Of a stretch of DNA of 64,000 nt, positions 1 to 10,226 are shown piece by piece. Made by a program: the position numbers and the translations under genes. The notes under the pieces are model-generated. The model did no database searches. It saw only the letters and a list, made by a program, of their open reading frames with translations, and had not been told where the DNA came from. This DNA comes from Ensifer oleiphilus. Its GTDB lineage: Bacteria > Pseudomonadota > Alphaproteobacteria > Rhizobiales > Rhizobiaceae. Position 1 is the stretch's first letter; each line of letters opens with the position of its first letter. The DNA is taken from assembly GCF_013371465.1 (NCBI RefSeq), contig NZ_JABWDU010000001.1:1265275-1329274 (forward strand). Direction: 5' to 3'.

Positions 1-318
1 GTTGATCAGGTGATGCGCTGTCTCAGGGCCGCCCGCCGGCGCTCCCAGAATGTCGCCTGGACCTACGGCGTAGCGCTCCGTTCCGAAGCGGTAGGTGCCT
101 TCGCCTTCGATGATGATGAACAGCTCCTCTTCCACGTGGTGGTTGTGGAAGGGGCATCCGGATTTTCCCGGTGGCACTTCCCCGTAGCCGACGCCAAGGT
201 CTTTCAGCCCCAGCCGTTTGCCAAAAGACGTGTCGCGGGACTCGAAAAACGTGCCTTCCGACCAATGGTCGAGGGCAAGGTCCCTTGGGTTGATGATCGG
301 TTTGTCGTTGTCCGCCAT
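1..318 (-). CDS. Cupin-domain protein, partial (C-terminus beyond left edge)
   Basis: Reading leftward from an ATG at 318 there is an open frame of 106 codons that runs off the window, so the C-terminus is missing. A strong ribosome site (GGGGAGGAA) lies a few bases before the ATG, which supports this start. Residues about 50-100 form a cupin beta-barrel: the metal-site pattern HNHHVEEELFIIIEGEG followed by a glycine-rich second motif (VGPGDILGAPAGG) is clear. Such small cupins bind a metal or small ligand, but the substrate cannot be told. The next gene (HAD phosphatase) is on the same strand, about 170 bases upstream. Confidence 0.8.
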   Translation of the reverse strand, partial: MADNDKPIINPRDLALDHWSEGTFFESRDTSFGKRLGLKDLGVGYGEVPPGKSGCPFHNHHVEEELFIIIEGEGTYRFGTERYAVGPGDILGAPAGGPETAHHLIN

Positions 319-491
319 AAGTTCCTCCCCGGCGCTATCGTCGCCGCAGCGGACGACCTCTCCCGATCATCCGTGTCGAGCGATTGACGTTCGGTCAATT
401 GCCAAACTTTCAGGTGTCGGGCGGCGGCCGTCCATTCCTGCGGGAGCATTTGCAGGTCGGTTGTGGGCAAGGGCGTGTGGCAAGGCTGCCG

Positions 492-1214
492 TCAGTTGGG
501 AACATGGGCGCCCCGCGAATGGTGGAGGAGGGCGGCGTGAACGTCACCAAGATTGCCTGCGACACCGACGCAGAGGCCGCGGATCTCCTCCGTTGCCGCC
601 AGAAGATCCGGCACCATGATCGTCATCATGCCGGCCGATGACGCCGAACGCACGCCGTTATGACTATCCTCCAGCGCCAGACAAAGCTCGGGCGCGACAT
701 CGAGCCGCCGGGCAGCTGTCAGGAAAGGTTCGGGATGCGGCTTGCCCAGTTGGTAGTCGCCATGGGCGACGACCACCGGAAAGCGGTCGAACAACCCGTG
801 AAGGCCGAGGTTTCGCCGGACATCGTGATGCCCGGACGATGTTGCGATAGCAAAGGGAATGCCGAGCTCCTCCAGGGAGCCGACGAGCTCGACCACGCCC
901 GGCTTCAACTGCAGTTCGGTCGTTGTGCGAGCATGAAAGGTGGCCGCAGCTTGTTTCCAGAAGCAATCGAAGTCGAAATCCGGCCCGAAATATTCGCCGA
1001 GCGATTGTCTTGTCGCTTCGCCCGACAGGCCGATCGATGCAAGGTAGAGCGAAAGCGGCATTGTCCGGCCGAGCACCTGCGCGGCGGCGAGCATGGCATC
1101 GCGATAGAGCGCCTCGGTATCGAACAACAGGCCATCCATGTCAAAGACGACGGCCTGAGGCATACGGGGCAGGCGGATCGACATCGACGGATCGACATCA
1201 TGCATTAGAGACAA
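492..1214 (-). CDS. HAD-superfamily hydrolase, beta-phosphoglucomutase-like
   Basis: A 240-residue protein of the HAD superfamily, subfamily IA. The nucleophile motif FDMDGLLFD (Asp25, Asp27) is intact; ATSS near residue 125 gives the second motif, a lysine follows in LGKPHPEPF, and LALEDSHNG gives the acidic motif. The length and the DGLLFD-type motif match phosphatases and phosphomutases that act on sugar phosphates, such as phosphoglycolate phosphatase or beta-phosphoglucomutase. Substrate is not predictable. Later in-frame ATGs (residues 4, 11 and 18) could be the true start. It stands alone between the cupin gene and ribH. Confidence 0.85.
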   Translation of the reverse strand: MSLMHDVDPSMSIRLPRMPQAVVFDMDGLLFDTEALYRDAMLAAAQVLGRTMPLSLYLASIGLSGEATRQSLGEYFGPDFDFDCFWKQAAATFHARTTTELQLKPGVVELVGSLEELGIPFAIATSSGHHDVRRNLGLHGLFDRFPVVVAHGDYQLGKPHPEPFLTAARRLDVAPELCLALEDSHNGVRSASSAGMMTIMVPDLLAATEEIRGLCVGVAGNLGDVHAALLHHSRGAHVPN

Positions 1215-1481
1215 CTTTCGCTCGATTTCCTTTGCCTAAGCGGCGTTGTCCCCGATCAGGCGTTGTGTCTGACCTGATTATTGTCATTGTCGGAAACGCC
1301 TGGCTACCCCCTCAAGCGTGACACGAGCGTTCCACGCCGTCTGTCACGCTCTCTGCTTGGGCGCGCGCAGCGCGGCAAAAGGGCGCCAACAGCCGAATTT
1401 GCTTGCCATTCGGCGCCGGTCATGGTTTGACCGCCGCCTCAGCCGGTCGCTCCGGCGCGGAAATCTCAAGACAGGTGATCC
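1215..1481. other. Intergenic region upstream of ribH
   Basis: 267 bases between divergent genes. An inverted repeat of ATCAGG and CCTGAT lies around 1255-1277. I looked for an FMN riboswitch ahead of ribH and found none; the only one in the window precedes ribN at about 51.1 kb. Confidence 0.5.
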
Positions 1482-1943
1482 ATGGCGAAGACCAAGGCTG
1501 CCCACATCCTGATTGTGGAAGCACGCTTCTATGACGATATGGCCGACGCATTGCTCGATGGCGCCAAACATGCGCTGGATGCAGCCGGCGCGACCTATGA
1601 TATCGTGACGGTACCCGGTGCCCTCGAAATCCCGCCGGCAATCGCAATGGCGCTTGATGGTGCGGACGAAGGCGCGGTCGAATATGATGGCTTCGTCGCG
1701 CTCGGCATGGTCATTCGTGGCGAGACCTATCATTTCGATATTGTCGCGAACGAATCCTCGCGCGCGATCATGGACCTCGCCGTCAGCGAAAGCCTTGCCA
1801 TCGGCAACGGCATCCTGACGGTCGAAAACGACGATCAAGCCTGGGCGCGTGCGCGCCGGTCGGAAGGCGACAAGGGCGGCTTTGCCGCACGTGCTGCGCT
1901 GACCATGATTGAACTGAAGAAGAAATTGGGCACAGAACAGTGA
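1482..1943 (+). CDS. ribH: 6,7-dimethyl-8-ribityllumazine synthase
   Basis: The 153-residue product is lumazine synthase, which condenses 5-amino-6-ribitylamino-uracil with 3,4-dihydroxy-2-butanone 4-phosphate in the penultimate step of riboflavin synthesis. Diagnostic segments are the PGALEIPPA loop near residue 45, [15 protein letters not shown] around 80-95 (with the catalytic histidine), and GILTVEND near 118. Length is typical of the family. The stop codon overlaps the GTG start of nusB (GTGA), so the two genes are translationally coupled, a common arrangement in alphaproteobacteria. Confidence 0.97.
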   Translation: MAKTKAAHILIVEARFYDDMADALLDGAKHALDAAGATYDIVTVPGALEIPPAIAMALDGADEGAVEYDGFVALGMVIRGETYHFDIVANESSRAIMDLAVSESLAIGNGILTVENDDQAWARARRSEGDKGGFAARAALTMIELKKKLGTEQ

Positions 1944-2422
1944 CGAACACCCCCTCGGATCAGCCGTTGAAGCAGGCTAACCAACGCGGCGCGGCGCGCC
2001 TTGCGGCCGTGCAGGCGCTCTACCAGATGGACATCGGCGGCACCGGCGTGCTCGAAGTCGTCGCAGAGTACGAAATGCACCGCCTCGGCCAGGAACTGGA
2101 CGGCGATACCTACCTGAAGGCGGACGCCTCCTGGTTCCGCTCGATCGTTGCCGGCGTCGTGCGCGATCAGCGCAAGCTCGACCCGTTGATCGGCTCGGCA
2201 TTGCAGGACGACTGGGCGCTGTCGCGGCTCGATTCCACCGTTCGTGCCATCTTGCGCGCCGGCACCTTCGAGATGCTGGAACGAAAGGATGTGCCTGTCG
2301 CGGTGATCGTCACCGAATATGTCGAAATCGCCAAGGCCTTCTTCGGCGACGACGAGCCGAAACTCGTCAACGCCGTTCTTGACCGGATTGCCCGGCAGGT
2401 TCGCGGCGAGACCAAGAAGTAG
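1940..2422 (+). CDS. nusB: Transcription antitermination factor NusB
   Basis: A 160-residue NusB, the all-helical protein that binds boxA RNA with S10 (NusE) and is needed for rRNA antitermination. The segments [14 protein letters not shown] near the start, [29 protein letters not shown] and the C-terminal [33 protein letters not shown] region are classic. It starts with GTG overlapping the ribH stop, which fixes the start. Confidence 0.97.
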   Translation: MTNTPSDQPLKQANQRGAARLAAVQALYQMDIGGTGVLEVVAEYEMHRLGQELDGDTYLKADASWFRSIVAGVVRDQRKLDPLIGSALQDDWALSRLDSTVRAILRAGTFEMLERKDVPVAVIVTEYVEIAKAFFGDDEPKLVNAVLDRIARQVRGETKK

Positions 2423-2429
2423 CGCGGCC

Positions 2430-3659
2430 ATGGTTGCGGCTGCCGTCGACGACATGGGCTCCGCCCTTCGCGAGGCGCGCCGCAACGTTTTCCTGCTGAC
2501 AGCGGCGCAGGCGATCCTTGGCGTCGTCGGACCGATCTGCTTTGCCGTCGGTGGTGTTGCCGGCTATCAGCTGTTGGCCGACGACAAGTCGCTGGCGACT
2601 GCGCCGCTCACCGCCTACAACGTCGGCATGGCGCTCGGCGTCGTCCTCGTGGCGATCCTTTCACGGCTGATCGGCCGGCGTTTCGCCTTCATGGTCGGGA
2701 CCGGGATCGCTTCCGTCGGCGCCGCAATCGCTGCGGTTGCGCTGTTCCGGGAAAGTTTCTGGCTCTTTGCCTTCGGCCTTGCCGTTCTCGGCTCCTCCAA
2801 CGGCTTTACGCAAAAAATCCGCTTTGCGGCTGCCGATGCCTCCCCATCGTTCTACAAGCCGAAGGCGATCTCCTGGATCCTGGGTGGCGGCATCCTGTCT
2901 GCAGTTCTCGGCCCGCAGATCGTCATTTTCGCTGGAGATCTGTTCGCGCCGGTCGCCTTTGTCGGCGCCTTCATCGCCTTGCTGCCGATCTGCCTGCTGG
3001 CCGCAGTCTTCTTCGCGCCGCTGCGCCTGCCGGAGCAGGGAAGCTTGGCCGGCGAGCAACACGGCCAGGCCGCTCGCCCGCTCGGTGAGATCGTTCGCAG
3101 TCAGCGCTTCATCACCGGTATGATCTGCGGTATTTCGAGCTATGCGCTGATGACGTTCATGATGACTGGCGCGCCGGTCGCCATGGTGGTCTTCTGCGGC
3201 TTTTCAACCGAACTCGCGACGCTCGGCATCCAGTGGCACGTGCTCGCTATGTTCGCGCCAAGCTTTTTTACGGGTTGGCTGATCACCCGCTTCGGCGCCG
3301 AGCGCATCGTCGCCTGCGGACTGCTCCTGCTTATGGCCTGCGCCGCTATCGCGCATTTAGGTCTGGAACTCTGGAACTTCTGGGGCGCACTGGTGCTTCT
3401 CGGTCTCGGCTGGAATTTCGGCTTCATTGGCTCGACGGCCATTGTCGCCGGGAGCTATCGCCGCGAGGAGGCCGACAAGGTCCAAGCGTTCCACGACATC
3501 ATTCTCTTTACCACCGTCGCCCTGTCGTCCTTTGCTTCCGGCAAGGTCCTCTCGGTCTATGGCTGGGATATGCTGAACGCCGTCGTCTGGCCGGTGACGT
3601 CGGTCTGCCTGGTGCTGCTCTTTTTGCTGATGCGCACGCGCTCCAAGGCTGCGGCCTGA
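2430..3659 (+). CDS. MFS transporter
   Basis: The ATG at 2430 lies 8 bases after the nusB stop and gives a 409-residue protein; the reading frame extends further upstream, but only inside nusB. About twelve hydrophobic helices are visible, with a basic loop after helix 2-3 (SRLIGRRFAFMVG) of the kind found in major facilitator carriers and a charged central loop (about residues 205-230). The C-terminus is a short basic tail. The substrate is unknown. Close spacing suggests cotranscription with ribH-nusB, but a link to riboflavin is not shown by sequence. Confidence 0.85.
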   Translation: MVAAAVDDMGSALREARRNVFLLTAAQAILGVVGPICFAVGGVAGYQLLADDKSLATAPLTAYNVGMALGVVLVAILSRLIGRRFAFMVGTGIASVGAAIAAVALFRESFWLFAFGLAVLGSSNGFTQKIRFAAADASPSFYKPKAISWILGGGILSAVLGPQIVIFAGDLFAPVAFVGAFIALLPICLLAAVFFAPLRLPEQGSLAGEQHGQAARPLGEIVRSQRFITGMICGISSYALMTFMMTGAPVAMVVFCGFSTELATLGIQWHVLAMFAPSFFTGWLITRFGAERIVACGLLLLMACAAIAHLGLELWNFWGALVLLGLGWNFGFIGSTAIVAGSYRREEADKVQAFHDIILFTTVALSSFASGKVLSVYGWDMLNAVVWPVTSVCLVLLFLLMRTRSKAAA

Positions 3660-3857
3660 ACCGCCTTTTTCTCCCAAATCTTCCGTTCCCAGCGGCCCCT
3701 CGATAGTTAGATTTCCGGGGCTTGACGATCTTTCGTTGCAACCGCACTCTGGCCTCGCCGTGAGGGGTGCTGCTTGAGGAGGTGGTGCGTGATTCGCGGA
3801 TTTGAGGGGCCTGCGGCCGGGAGTGAGTCCGCGGGTTGAAACGGAGGGTAATGCGAA
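3660..3857. other. Leader region of hppA
   Basis: 198 bases with no gene. A CTTGAC-like element near 3721 could be a -35 box, but no convincing -10 is in register. A good ribosome site (CGGAGGG) precedes the ATG at 3858. Confidence 0.4.
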
Positions 3858-5993
3858 ATGACCATTTTATTGGGCGTTATCGCATGCGGGTTGCTCGCGG
3901 TGGCTTACGCCATCTGGGCAACACAGTCGGTGCTTGCCGCCGACCAGGGGAACGCCCGCATGCAAGAAATCGCAGGCTACATTCGTGAGGGGGCGCAGGC
4001 CTATCTCACCCGTCAGTACAAGGCCATTGCCGTCGTCGGCGTCGTCGTTTTCATCGGCGCCTGGGTTCTTCTTTCTTCCGCCGCCGCTATCGGCTTTCTC
4101 GTTGGCGCAGTGCTTTCGGGTGCTGCCGGTTTCATAGGCATGCACGTTTCGGTTCGCGCAAACGTGCGCACCGCACAGGCCGCCTCTGTCAGCCTCGCAT
4201 CCGGCCTCGATATCGCCTTCAAATCCGGTGCCATCACCGGTCTTCTCGTCGCCGGCCTCGCCCTGCTCGGCGTATCTGTCTACTACCTCATCCTGACGGC
4301 GGGGCTCGGGCACGAGCCCGGATCGCGTGAGGTGATCGATGCGCTCGTGGCGCTCGGTTTCGGCGCGTCGCTGATCTCGATCTTCGCCCGTCTCGGCGGC
4401 GGCATCTTCACCAAGGGGGCGGACGTCGGCGGCGACCTCGTCGGAAAGGTGGAAGCCGGGATTCCGGAAGACGATCCGCGCAACCCTGCCACCATCGCCG
4501 ACAACGTCGGCGACAATGTCGGCGACTGCGCCGGCATGGCGGCCGACCTGTTCGAGACCTATGCGGTCTCGGTGGTTGCAACCATGGTTCTGGCTGCGAT
4601 CTTCTTTGCCGGCACGCCCGTGCTCTCGACCGTCATGGTTTATCCCCTGGCGATTTGCGCAACCTGCATCATCACCTCGATCATCGGTACCTTCTTCGTC
4701 AAGCTCGGGACCAACAACTCGATCATGGGTGCGCTCTACCGCGGCCTGATCGTCACTGGTTTGCTGTCGATCGTCGGGCTTGGCGCCGCTACGTCGCTGA
4801 CCATCGGCTGGGGCTCTATCGGTACGGTCGCAGGTCAGGACATCACCGGCTGGAACCTGTTCCTGTGCGGTATTGTCGGCCTGGTGGTGACGGCGCTGAT
4901 CGTGGTTATCACCGAGTATTACACCGGCACCAACAAGCGCCCGGTGAATTCCATTGCACAGGCGTCGGTCACGGGCCACGGCACCAACGTGATACAGGGG
5001 CTGGCCGTCTCGCTTGAATCGACGGCGTTGCCGGCCATCGTCATCGTCGGCGGCATCATCTCGACCTATCAGCTGGCTGGTCTGTTCGGGACCGGCATTG
5101 CAGTGACTGCGATGCTCGGCCTTGCCGGCATGATCGTCGCGCTGGATGCCTTCGGTCCGGTGACGGACAATGCCGGCGGCATCGCCGAGATGTCGCATCT
5201 GCCGCCCGAAGTGCGCAAGTCGACCGATGCACTCGACGCGGTCGGCAATACGACGAAGGCCGTGACCAAGGGGTATGCCATCGGTTCGGCCGGTCTCGGC
5301 GCGCTGGTTCTATTTGCGGCCTACGCCAACGACCTCAGCTACTTCGCCGCCAATGGCGACAAATATCCGTACTTCGCCGATGTCGGTCAGATCTCCTTCG
5401 ATCTCTCGAACCCCTATGTCGTTGCCGGGTTGATCTTCGGAGGCCTTATCCCGTATCTCTTCGGCGGCATTGCGATGACCGCCGTCGGGCGCGCAGCAGG
5501 CTCGATCGTCGAGGAAGTTCGCCGCCAGTTCCGCGAAAAACCGGGCATCATGGCTGGCACGGAGAAGCCTGATTATGGTCGCGCGGTCGACCTGCTCACC
5601 AAGGCGGCGATCCGTGAAATGATCGTCCCTTCGTTGTTGCCGGTTCTGGCGCCGCTTGTCGTCTACTTCGGCGTGTTGCTCATGTCCGGTTCCAAGGCAT
5701 CCGCCTTTGCGGCCCTCGGCGCATCGCTGCTCGGCGTCATCGTCAATGGCCTTTTCGTCGCGATCTCGATGACTTCGGGTGGGGGCGCCTGGGATAATGC
5801 CAAGAAGAGCTTCGAGGACGGTTTCGTCGACAAGGACGGAACGCGGCATCTCAAGGGGTCCGAAGCTCACAAGGCATCGGTAACCGGCGACACCGTCGGC
5901 GATCCCTACAAGGATACGGCCGGCCCGGCGGTCAACCCGGCGATCAAGATCACCAACATCGTGGCCTTGCTGCTGCTGGCCGTCCTGGCTTGA
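3858..5993 (+). CDS. hppA: Membrane proton-translocating pyrophosphatase, K+-independent type
   Basis: A 711-residue integral membrane pyrophosphatase with about 16 helices. It hydrolyses cytoplasmic PPi and pumps protons out of the cytoplasm. The substrate and Mg-binding signature [20 protein letters not shown] and the following [19 protein letters not shown] are intact (about residues 190-230), as is the C-terminal [18 protein letters not shown] motif. The segment GNTTKA has lysine at position 467, the residue that marks the K+-independent subfamily; K+-dependent enzymes carry alanine there. It is monocistronic, with a good Shine-Dalgarno upstream and a strong terminator just after the stop. 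Confidence 0.97.
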   Translation: MTILLGVIACGLLAVAYAIWATQSVLAADQGNARMQEIAGYIREGAQAYLTRQYKAIAVVGVVVFIGAWVLLSSAAAIGFLVGAVLSGAAGFIGMHVSVRANVRTAQAASVSLASGLDIAFKSGAITGLLVAGLALLGVSVYYLILTAGLGHEPGSREVIDALVALGFGASLISIFARLGGGIFTKGADVGGDLVGKVEAGIPEDDPRNPATIADNVGDNVGDCAGMAADLFETYAVSVVATMVLAAIFFAGTPVLSTVMVYPLAICATCIITSIIGTFFVKLGTNNSIMGALYRGLIVTGLLSIVGLGAATSLTIGWGSIGTVAGQDITGWNLFLCGIVGLVVTALIVVITEYYTGTNKRPVNSIAQASVTGHGTNVIQGLAVSLESTALPAIVIVGGIISTYQLAGLFGTGIAVTAMLGLAGMIVALDAFGPVTDNAGGIAEMSHLPPEVRKSTDALDAVGNTTKAVTKGYAIGSAGLGALVLFAAYANDLSYFAANGDKYPYFADVGQISFDLSNPYVVAGLIFGGLIPYLFGGIAMTAVGRAAGSIVEEVRRQFREKPGIMAGTEKPDYGRAVDLLTKAAIREMIVPSLLPVLAPLVVYFGVLLMSGSKASAFAALGASLLGVIVNGLFVAISMTSGGGAWDNAKKSFEDGFVDKDGTRHLKGSEAHKASVTGDTVGDPYKDTAGPAVNPAIKITNIVALLLLAVLA

Positions 5994-6008
5994 CGGAAGC
6001 CTGAAACG

Positions 6009-6045
6009 AAAAGGCCCGCGGAGCGCATGTTCCGCGGGCCTTTTT
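6009..6045 (+). terminator. Rho-independent terminator of hppA
   Basis: A near-perfect stem of AAGGCCCGCGGA and TCCGCGGGCCTT around a short loop, followed by a T run. It also has A residues on the left side, so it may act on both strands and end the convergent bamE transcript. Confidence 0.93.
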
Positions 6046-6062
6046 GTGTGGTGAACCTCGGC

Positions 6063-6569
6063 TTAGTTGCCGAAGTTCTTGAAGAGATTTTGCGCTGCAG
6101 CCTTGCCCGCGCCAGGGCCGGTGAGAAGCTGGCCAAGGAAGCTCGTTTCCTTGCCGCCGGTCGGTGTCGTGCGCGACAGTGTGTCAAAGACCTTGCCGTC
6201 CTTGAGCGTGTAGTGCGCGAGCTGACTGACCGTACCTTCCTTGTCGAAATAGACGGCCAGGATAGACTGGTCGACGAGCTGCGGCTTCATGAACGCCACC
6301 GGGCGTTTGCGGGTCTGCGAGATGTAGTAGAATACCTCGTTGTCGAAGGTCGCGGTCGTCGACGGCGTGCCGAGCGAAAGCAGGACCTGTTCACGGCTGG
6401 ACCCGACAGGAACGAGATTTAGCGTTTCCTGATCAACCACATAACCCTGGTGGAGAACTTCACCGACATTAGCGGACTGGCAGGCGGAGAGAGCAATGGT
6501 GCTAACAGTCGCTACGGCCGCAGCACGGCCAAGGACCTTCAAATTTGTTCTGAAAAACCGCTTCGTCAA
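6063..6569 (-). CDS. bamE: Outer-membrane assembly lipoprotein BamE (SmpA/OmlA family)
   Basis: A small outer-membrane lipoprotein of the BAM complex that folds beta-barrel proteins. I chose a TTG start at 6569: GGGAG lies about 8 bases before it, and it places a signal peptide ending in LSAC, with Cys30 as the lipidated residue. A longer ATG start at 6599 has no comparable ribosome site. The SmpA/OmlA core follows (HQGYVVDQETLNLVPVGSS, then LLSLGTPSTTATFDNEVFYYIS). The mature part is about 139 residues, a normal length with a glycine-rich tail. It is divergent from the bc1 chaperone gene. Confidence 0.9.
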   Translation of the reverse strand: MTKRFFRTNLKVLGRAAAVATVSTIALSACQSANVGEVLHQGYVVDQETLNLVPVGSSREQVLLSLGTPSTTATFDNEVFYYISQTRKRPVAFMKPQLVDQSILAVYFDKEGTVSQLAHYTLKDGKVFDTLSRTTPTGGKETSFLGQLLTGPGAGKAAAQNLFKNFGN

Positions 6570-6708
6570 CGACAGCTCCCTTTGGAGTAACGATGGCAGA
6601 TCCGCCATTGCAATTCGTGCATGCTTCGGTAAACCAGCTTCGGCTATCATGCAACAACCGTCATGGGCGCTTGCGCGCATTTCGAGAAAGCCAAAGCTGG
6701 GCTTTGTG

Positions 6709-7248
6709 ATGATTTTTGGACTGTTCAAAAGAAAAAGCGGCAATATTGCGATTGTCGAACGGCAATATGCATTGCTGACCTCCGCGGCGCGTCAGCCGCA
6801 CCTCTACACCGACCTCGACGTGCCCGATACGGTTATGGGGCGCTTCGAGATGCTATCGGCAGTGCTGATCCTTTATTTCCGCCGCACGCGCGGGTCGGCC
6901 CGCACGGGCCAGGAAATCGCGCAGGAGATCGTCGACGCCTTCTTCGAGGATGTCGATCATTCGATCCGCGAGCTCGGCGTCGGCGATGCGGGCGTGCCGA
7001 AGAAGATGAAGAAGCTGGCCAGCATGTTCTACGGTCGGCTCGAATCCTACGCGGTGGCGCTCGAAGGTCGGGATGCGGTCTCGCTCGCTGCGGCACTGAA
7101 GCGCAATTTTTATCCGAAAGGTGAAGAGGGCGAGCCGGCGATGGACGGCCTTGCGGCCTATCTTCTCTCCGCCGAGGCGCGGCTGGCTGCAGAGCCGGAA
7201 GAGCGCGTCGAAACGGGCCAGTTGCACATTCCTGCCGCCGGAGAGTAA
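6709..7248 (+). CDS. Ubiquinol-cytochrome c chaperone family protein
   Basis: The 179-residue product has the conserved sequence of the bacterial ubiquinol-cytochrome c chaperone (CBP3/UQCC1-like) family: YTDLDVPDTVMGRFEMLSA near 35-50, a helix ending LILYFRRTR, the E-rich IAQEIVDAFFEDVDHSIRELGVGDAGVPKKMKKLASMFYGR-type block near 80-120, and a tail with LKRNFYP. Mitochondrial homologues help make cytochrome b of complex III; in bacteria the role is inferred. The ATG at 6709 gives the family start (MIFGLFKRK). The following gene is about 100 bases downstream on the same strand. Confidence 0.88.
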   Translation: MIFGLFKRKSGNIAIVERQYALLTSAARQPHLYTDLDVPDTVMGRFEMLSAVLILYFRRTRGSARTGQEIAQEIVDAFFEDVDHSIRELGVGDAGVPKKMKKLASMFYGRLESYAVALEGRDAVSLAAALKRNFYPKGEEGEPAMDGLAAYLLSAEARLAAEPEERVETGQLHIPAAGE

Positions 7249-7346
7249 TAGACGGCCATCGATGCCGCACCCGGCGACCCGGTGTGTGGCACTATCCGCG
7301 AGAAGAGCGCTCCGGTAACGGCGCCCGCGCGAGGAAGGACCTGATC

Positions 7347-7898
7347 ATGAAAGACGATAGCCGACCGGCATTTTCCTACCCGGTAAAGGTCGGGCATATC
7401 TCGGCCAATGCCGTAACCGTCCGTCTCTCGGCAAACGAGAGCGAACGGCAGGCGCTCGCTGAACTCTGGGACGTGCGCGAAGTCCTGTCGCTTTCGGCCG
7501 ATCTGCAGATCGCGCGCTGGAAGAGGGACGGTGTCAAGATCAAGGGAGACGTTACCGCCCGGATCGTCCAGTCCTGCGTCGTGACGCTCGAGCCCGTCGA
7601 GGCCGACATTCAAGAGCCCATCGAGGCGATCTTCGTGCCGGAAGGATCGCGGCTCGCCCGCCAGGCCAGCAACGATGGCGGTGAGATGATCCTCAGCCCC
7701 GATGGCCCCGACATCCCCGACACCTTTACAGGTGACACGATTGATGCCGGCGTGGTGGTCAGCGAGCATGTGGCGCTCGCGATCGAGCCCTATCCCCGCA
7801 AACCGGGTGTCACTTTTGGCGCGCGCATCGAAAGCACGGCGGCAGACGACGAGAAGCCGAACCCGTTTGCAGCGCTGAAGGACTGGAAAAAGGACTGA
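7347..7898 (+). CDS. DUF177 / YceD family protein
   Basis: A 183-residue protein of the YceD (DUF177) family. The region RIVQSCVVTLEPVEADIQEPIEAIFVP (about 70-95) and the C-terminal pair of VALAIEPYPRKPG and PNPFAALKDWKK are diagnostic. In many bacteria YceD sits ahead of rpmF and plsX and is linked to 23S rRNA maturation; here rpmF is absent from between it and plsX. A strong ribosome site (GAGGAAGG) precedes the ATG at 7347. Confidence 0.9.
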   Translation: MKDDSRPAFSYPVKVGHISANAVTVRLSANESERQALAELWDVREVLSLSADLQIARWKRDGVKIKGDVTARIVQSCVVTLEPVEADIQEPIEAIFVPEGSRLARQASNDGGEMILSPDGPDIPDTFTGDTIDAGVVVSEHVALAIEPYPRKPGVTFGARIESTAADDEKPNPFAALKDWKKD

Positions 7899-8099
7899 GG
7901 CCACCAAGGCCACCCCTACAATTCGGTTGTCACGCGGGCGAAAAGCAGTATTTTGGCCCGACTCCGGCCAAATGAGCCTCCGCAGCGTTCCGCCGCGTGT
8001 CTGGCTCAAGCGTCAGAAGCAATATGTAACGTCGTTGCGTTCGAATGCGTGCGCCACGGCAGCACGTGTTGTGTGGCAGGAAAAAAGGATAAGACACGC
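7899..8099. other. Spacer between the YceD gene and plsX
   Basis: 201 bases. The plsX frame stays open through most of it, but the protein homology begins only at the GTG at 8100. I see no rpmF (L32) gene here, although that gene often lies at this place in other bacteria. Confidence 0.5.
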
Positions 8100-9158
8100 G
8101 TGGTCAGAATTTCTCTTGACGTGATGGGCGGCGACTATGGTCCTGAAGTCGTCATCCCGGGCGCCGCAAGGGCGCTTGAACGTCATCCGGACATAAGGTT
8201 TGTCCTGTTCGGCATAGAAGCGCAGTGCGCCGATATCTTGGCCAAACATCCCAAGCTCAAGGCCAGCAGCACCTTCCATGACTGCGAGATCGCGGTCGGC
8301 ATGGACGAGAAGCCGAGCCAGGCGCTCAGGCGAGGCCGCGGCAAGTCGAGCATGTGGCGGGCGATCGATGCGATCAACGCCGGTGAGGCCGACGTCGTTG
8401 TGTCGGCCGGCAACACCGGCGCGCTGATGGCCATGTCGGTCTTCTGCCTGCGTACAATGCAGGGCATCCAGCGCCCGGCAATCGCGGCGATATGGCCGAC
8501 CCTGAAAGGGGAGAGCATCGTACTCGACGTCGGTGCGACCATCGGTGCCGACGCGCAGCAACTCATGGACTTTGCGCTGATGGGCGGCGCCATGGCGCGC
8601 GCGCTGTTCGAAATCGAGCGGCCGACCATCGGCCTGCTCAACGTCGGCGTCGAGGAAATCAAGGGCCAGGAAGAAGTCAAGGAAGCCGGGCGGCTCATCC
8701 GTGACGCCAATATCGAAGGCTTTGACTATTACGGCTTCGTCGAAGGTGACGATATCGGACGTGGCACTGTGGACGTGGTCGTCACAGAAGGCTTCTCCGG
8801 CAATATCGCGCTCAAGGCAGCCGAAGGAACGGCACGACAGATCGGTGAATATCTGCGTGCTGCCATGTCGCGCACCCTGATGGCCAAGCTAGGCTACATC
8901 CTGGCCAAGGGCGCTTTCGATCGACTGCGCGAAAAAATGGATCCGCGCAAGGTCAATGGTGGCGTCTTTCTCGGCCTCAATGGTGTCGTGATCAAGAGCC
9001 ATGGTGGGGCCGATGCCGAAGGCTTCGCCGCTGCGATCGATGTCGGCTACGACATGGTGAAAAACGGCCTGAAAGCGAAGATCGAGATCGATCTGGCGAA
9101 GTACCACGGCGCCGAGCCGTCGAGCGTACTTCCCGCCGGCATGAATGATGAGGTTTGA
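8100..9158 (+). CDS. plsX: Phosphate acyltransferase PlsX
   Basis: PlsX converts acyl-ACP plus phosphate to acyl-phosphate, the acyl donor used by PlsY in phospholipid synthesis. The N-terminal [12 protein letters not shown] motif, [12 protein letters not shown], the [12 protein letters not shown] region, and the glycine-rich [15 protein letters not shown] near the end are all present. I place the start at a GTG (8100) after AAGGAT, giving 352 residues, the usual size; the frame is open to 7953 but that part has no family sequence. fabH follows after 4 bases. Confidence 0.95.
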   Translation: MVRISLDVMGGDYGPEVVIPGAARALERHPDIRFVLFGIEAQCADILAKHPKLKASSTFHDCEIAVGMDEKPSQALRRGRGKSSMWRAIDAINAGEADVVVSAGNTGALMAMSVFCLRTMQGIQRPAIAAIWPTLKGESIVLDVGATIGADAQQLMDFALMGGAMARALFEIERPTIGLLNVGVEEIKGQEEVKEAGRLIRDANIEGFDYYGFVEGDDIGRGTVDVVVTEGFSGNIALKAAEGTARQIGEYLRAAMSRTLMAKLGYILAKGAFDRLREKMDPRKVNGGVFLGLNGVVIKSHGGADAEGFAAAIDVGYDMVKNGLKAKIEIDLAKYHGAEPSSVLPAGMNDEV

Positions 9159-9162
9159 ATAA

Positions 9163-10134
9163 ATGATCCGTTCCGTCGTTCGCGGCTTTGGCGCAGCGTT
9201 GCCGAAGCGCGTTGTCACCAATCAGGAATTGGAATCCAAGGTCGATACGTCAGACGAGTGGATCGTGCAGCGCACCGGCATTCGCCAGCGCTACATTGCC
9301 GGCGAAGGCGAGACCACGGCATCGTTGGGCGAAGCCGCTGCACGCGCGGCGCTCGACAATGCCGGTCTGACAGCCGCTGATCTCGATCTGATCATTCTGG
9401 CGACCTCGACGCCCGACAACACGTTTCCTGCAACGGCCGTCAACATTCAAAACCGGCTCGGCATGCACCATGGCGCTGCCTTCGATGTGCAGGCCGTCTG
9501 TTCCGGCTTCATCTATGCGGTGACGACGGCGGACGCCTACATCCGCGGCGGGTTGGCAAAGCGTGTGCTGGTCATCGGCGCTGAGACATTCTCGCGCATT
9601 CTCGACTGGTCTGACCGCACGACCTGCGTGCTCTTCGGCGATGGCGCCGGTGCGATCATCCTGGAAGCGCAGGAAGGCGAGGGAACGATTGCCGATCGCG
9701 GCATACTCACGGCCAAGCTGCGCTCTGATGGGGCGCATCGCGAAAAGCTCTATGTCGACGGCGGACCCTCGACGACAGGCACTGTCGGCCATCTCAAGAT
9801 GGAGGGGCGCGAGGTCTTCAAGCACGCTGTCGGCATGATCACCGACGTGATCGAGGCCGCTTTCGAGGCAACAGGAACGACAGCCGAGGATATCGATTGG
9901 CTCGTGCCGCATCAGGCCAATCGCCGCATCATCGACGGTTCGGCCAAGAAGCTTGGCATCCCTCTCGATAAGGTTGTGGTGACAGTCGATCTCCATGGCA
10001 ACACCTCTGCCGCCTCCATTCCGCTCGCCCTGAACACCGCGGCGGCCGACGGACGGATCAAGAAGGGGGATCTCGTTCTGCTCGAAGCCATGGGTGGTGG
10101 CTTCACATGGGGCTCCGTTCTGATACGCTGGTAA
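9163..10134 (+). CDS. fabH: Beta-ketoacyl-ACP synthase III
   Basis: FabH starts fatty-acid synthesis by condensing acetyl-CoA with malonyl-ACP. The 323-residue protein has the full catalytic triad: Cys113 in AVCSGF, His250 in VPHQANRRI and Asn280 in LHGNTSAAS. The motif GDGAGAI is the usual glycine-rich loop. It lies 4 bases after plsX, so the two are one operon that joins fatty-acid initiation to phospholipid assembly. Confidence 0.97.
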   Translation: MIRSVVRGFGAALPKRVVTNQELESKVDTSDEWIVQRTGIRQRYIAGEGETTASLGEAAARAALDNAGLTAADLDLIILATSTPDNTFPATAVNIQNRLGMHHGAAFDVQAVCSGFIYAVTTADAYIRGGLAKRVLVIGAETFSRILDWSDRTTCVLFGDGAGAIILEAQEGEGTIADRGILTAKLRSDGAHREKLYVDGGPSTTGTVGHLKMEGREVFKHAVGMITDVIEAAFEATGTTAEDIDWLVPHQANRRIIDGSAKKLGIPLDKVVVTVDLHGNTSAASIPLALNTAAADGRIKKGDLVLLEAMGGGFTWGSVLIRW

Positions 10135-10226
10135 AAAATGCTGAGGCAACGCAGGCGCTTGACCGGAAATGACAAGGGCAATAGTCTTCGATCGCTGATC
10201 GGCGTGCCAGACATCGGTGGGGGAAG

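Noticed and set aside
1215..1481. FMN riboswitch before ribH
   Set aside because: None of the conserved RFN blocks is present.
3867..5198. Open frame antisense to hppA
   Set aside because: Shadow of a membrane protein gene; composition rich in Asp, Arg and His without any motif.
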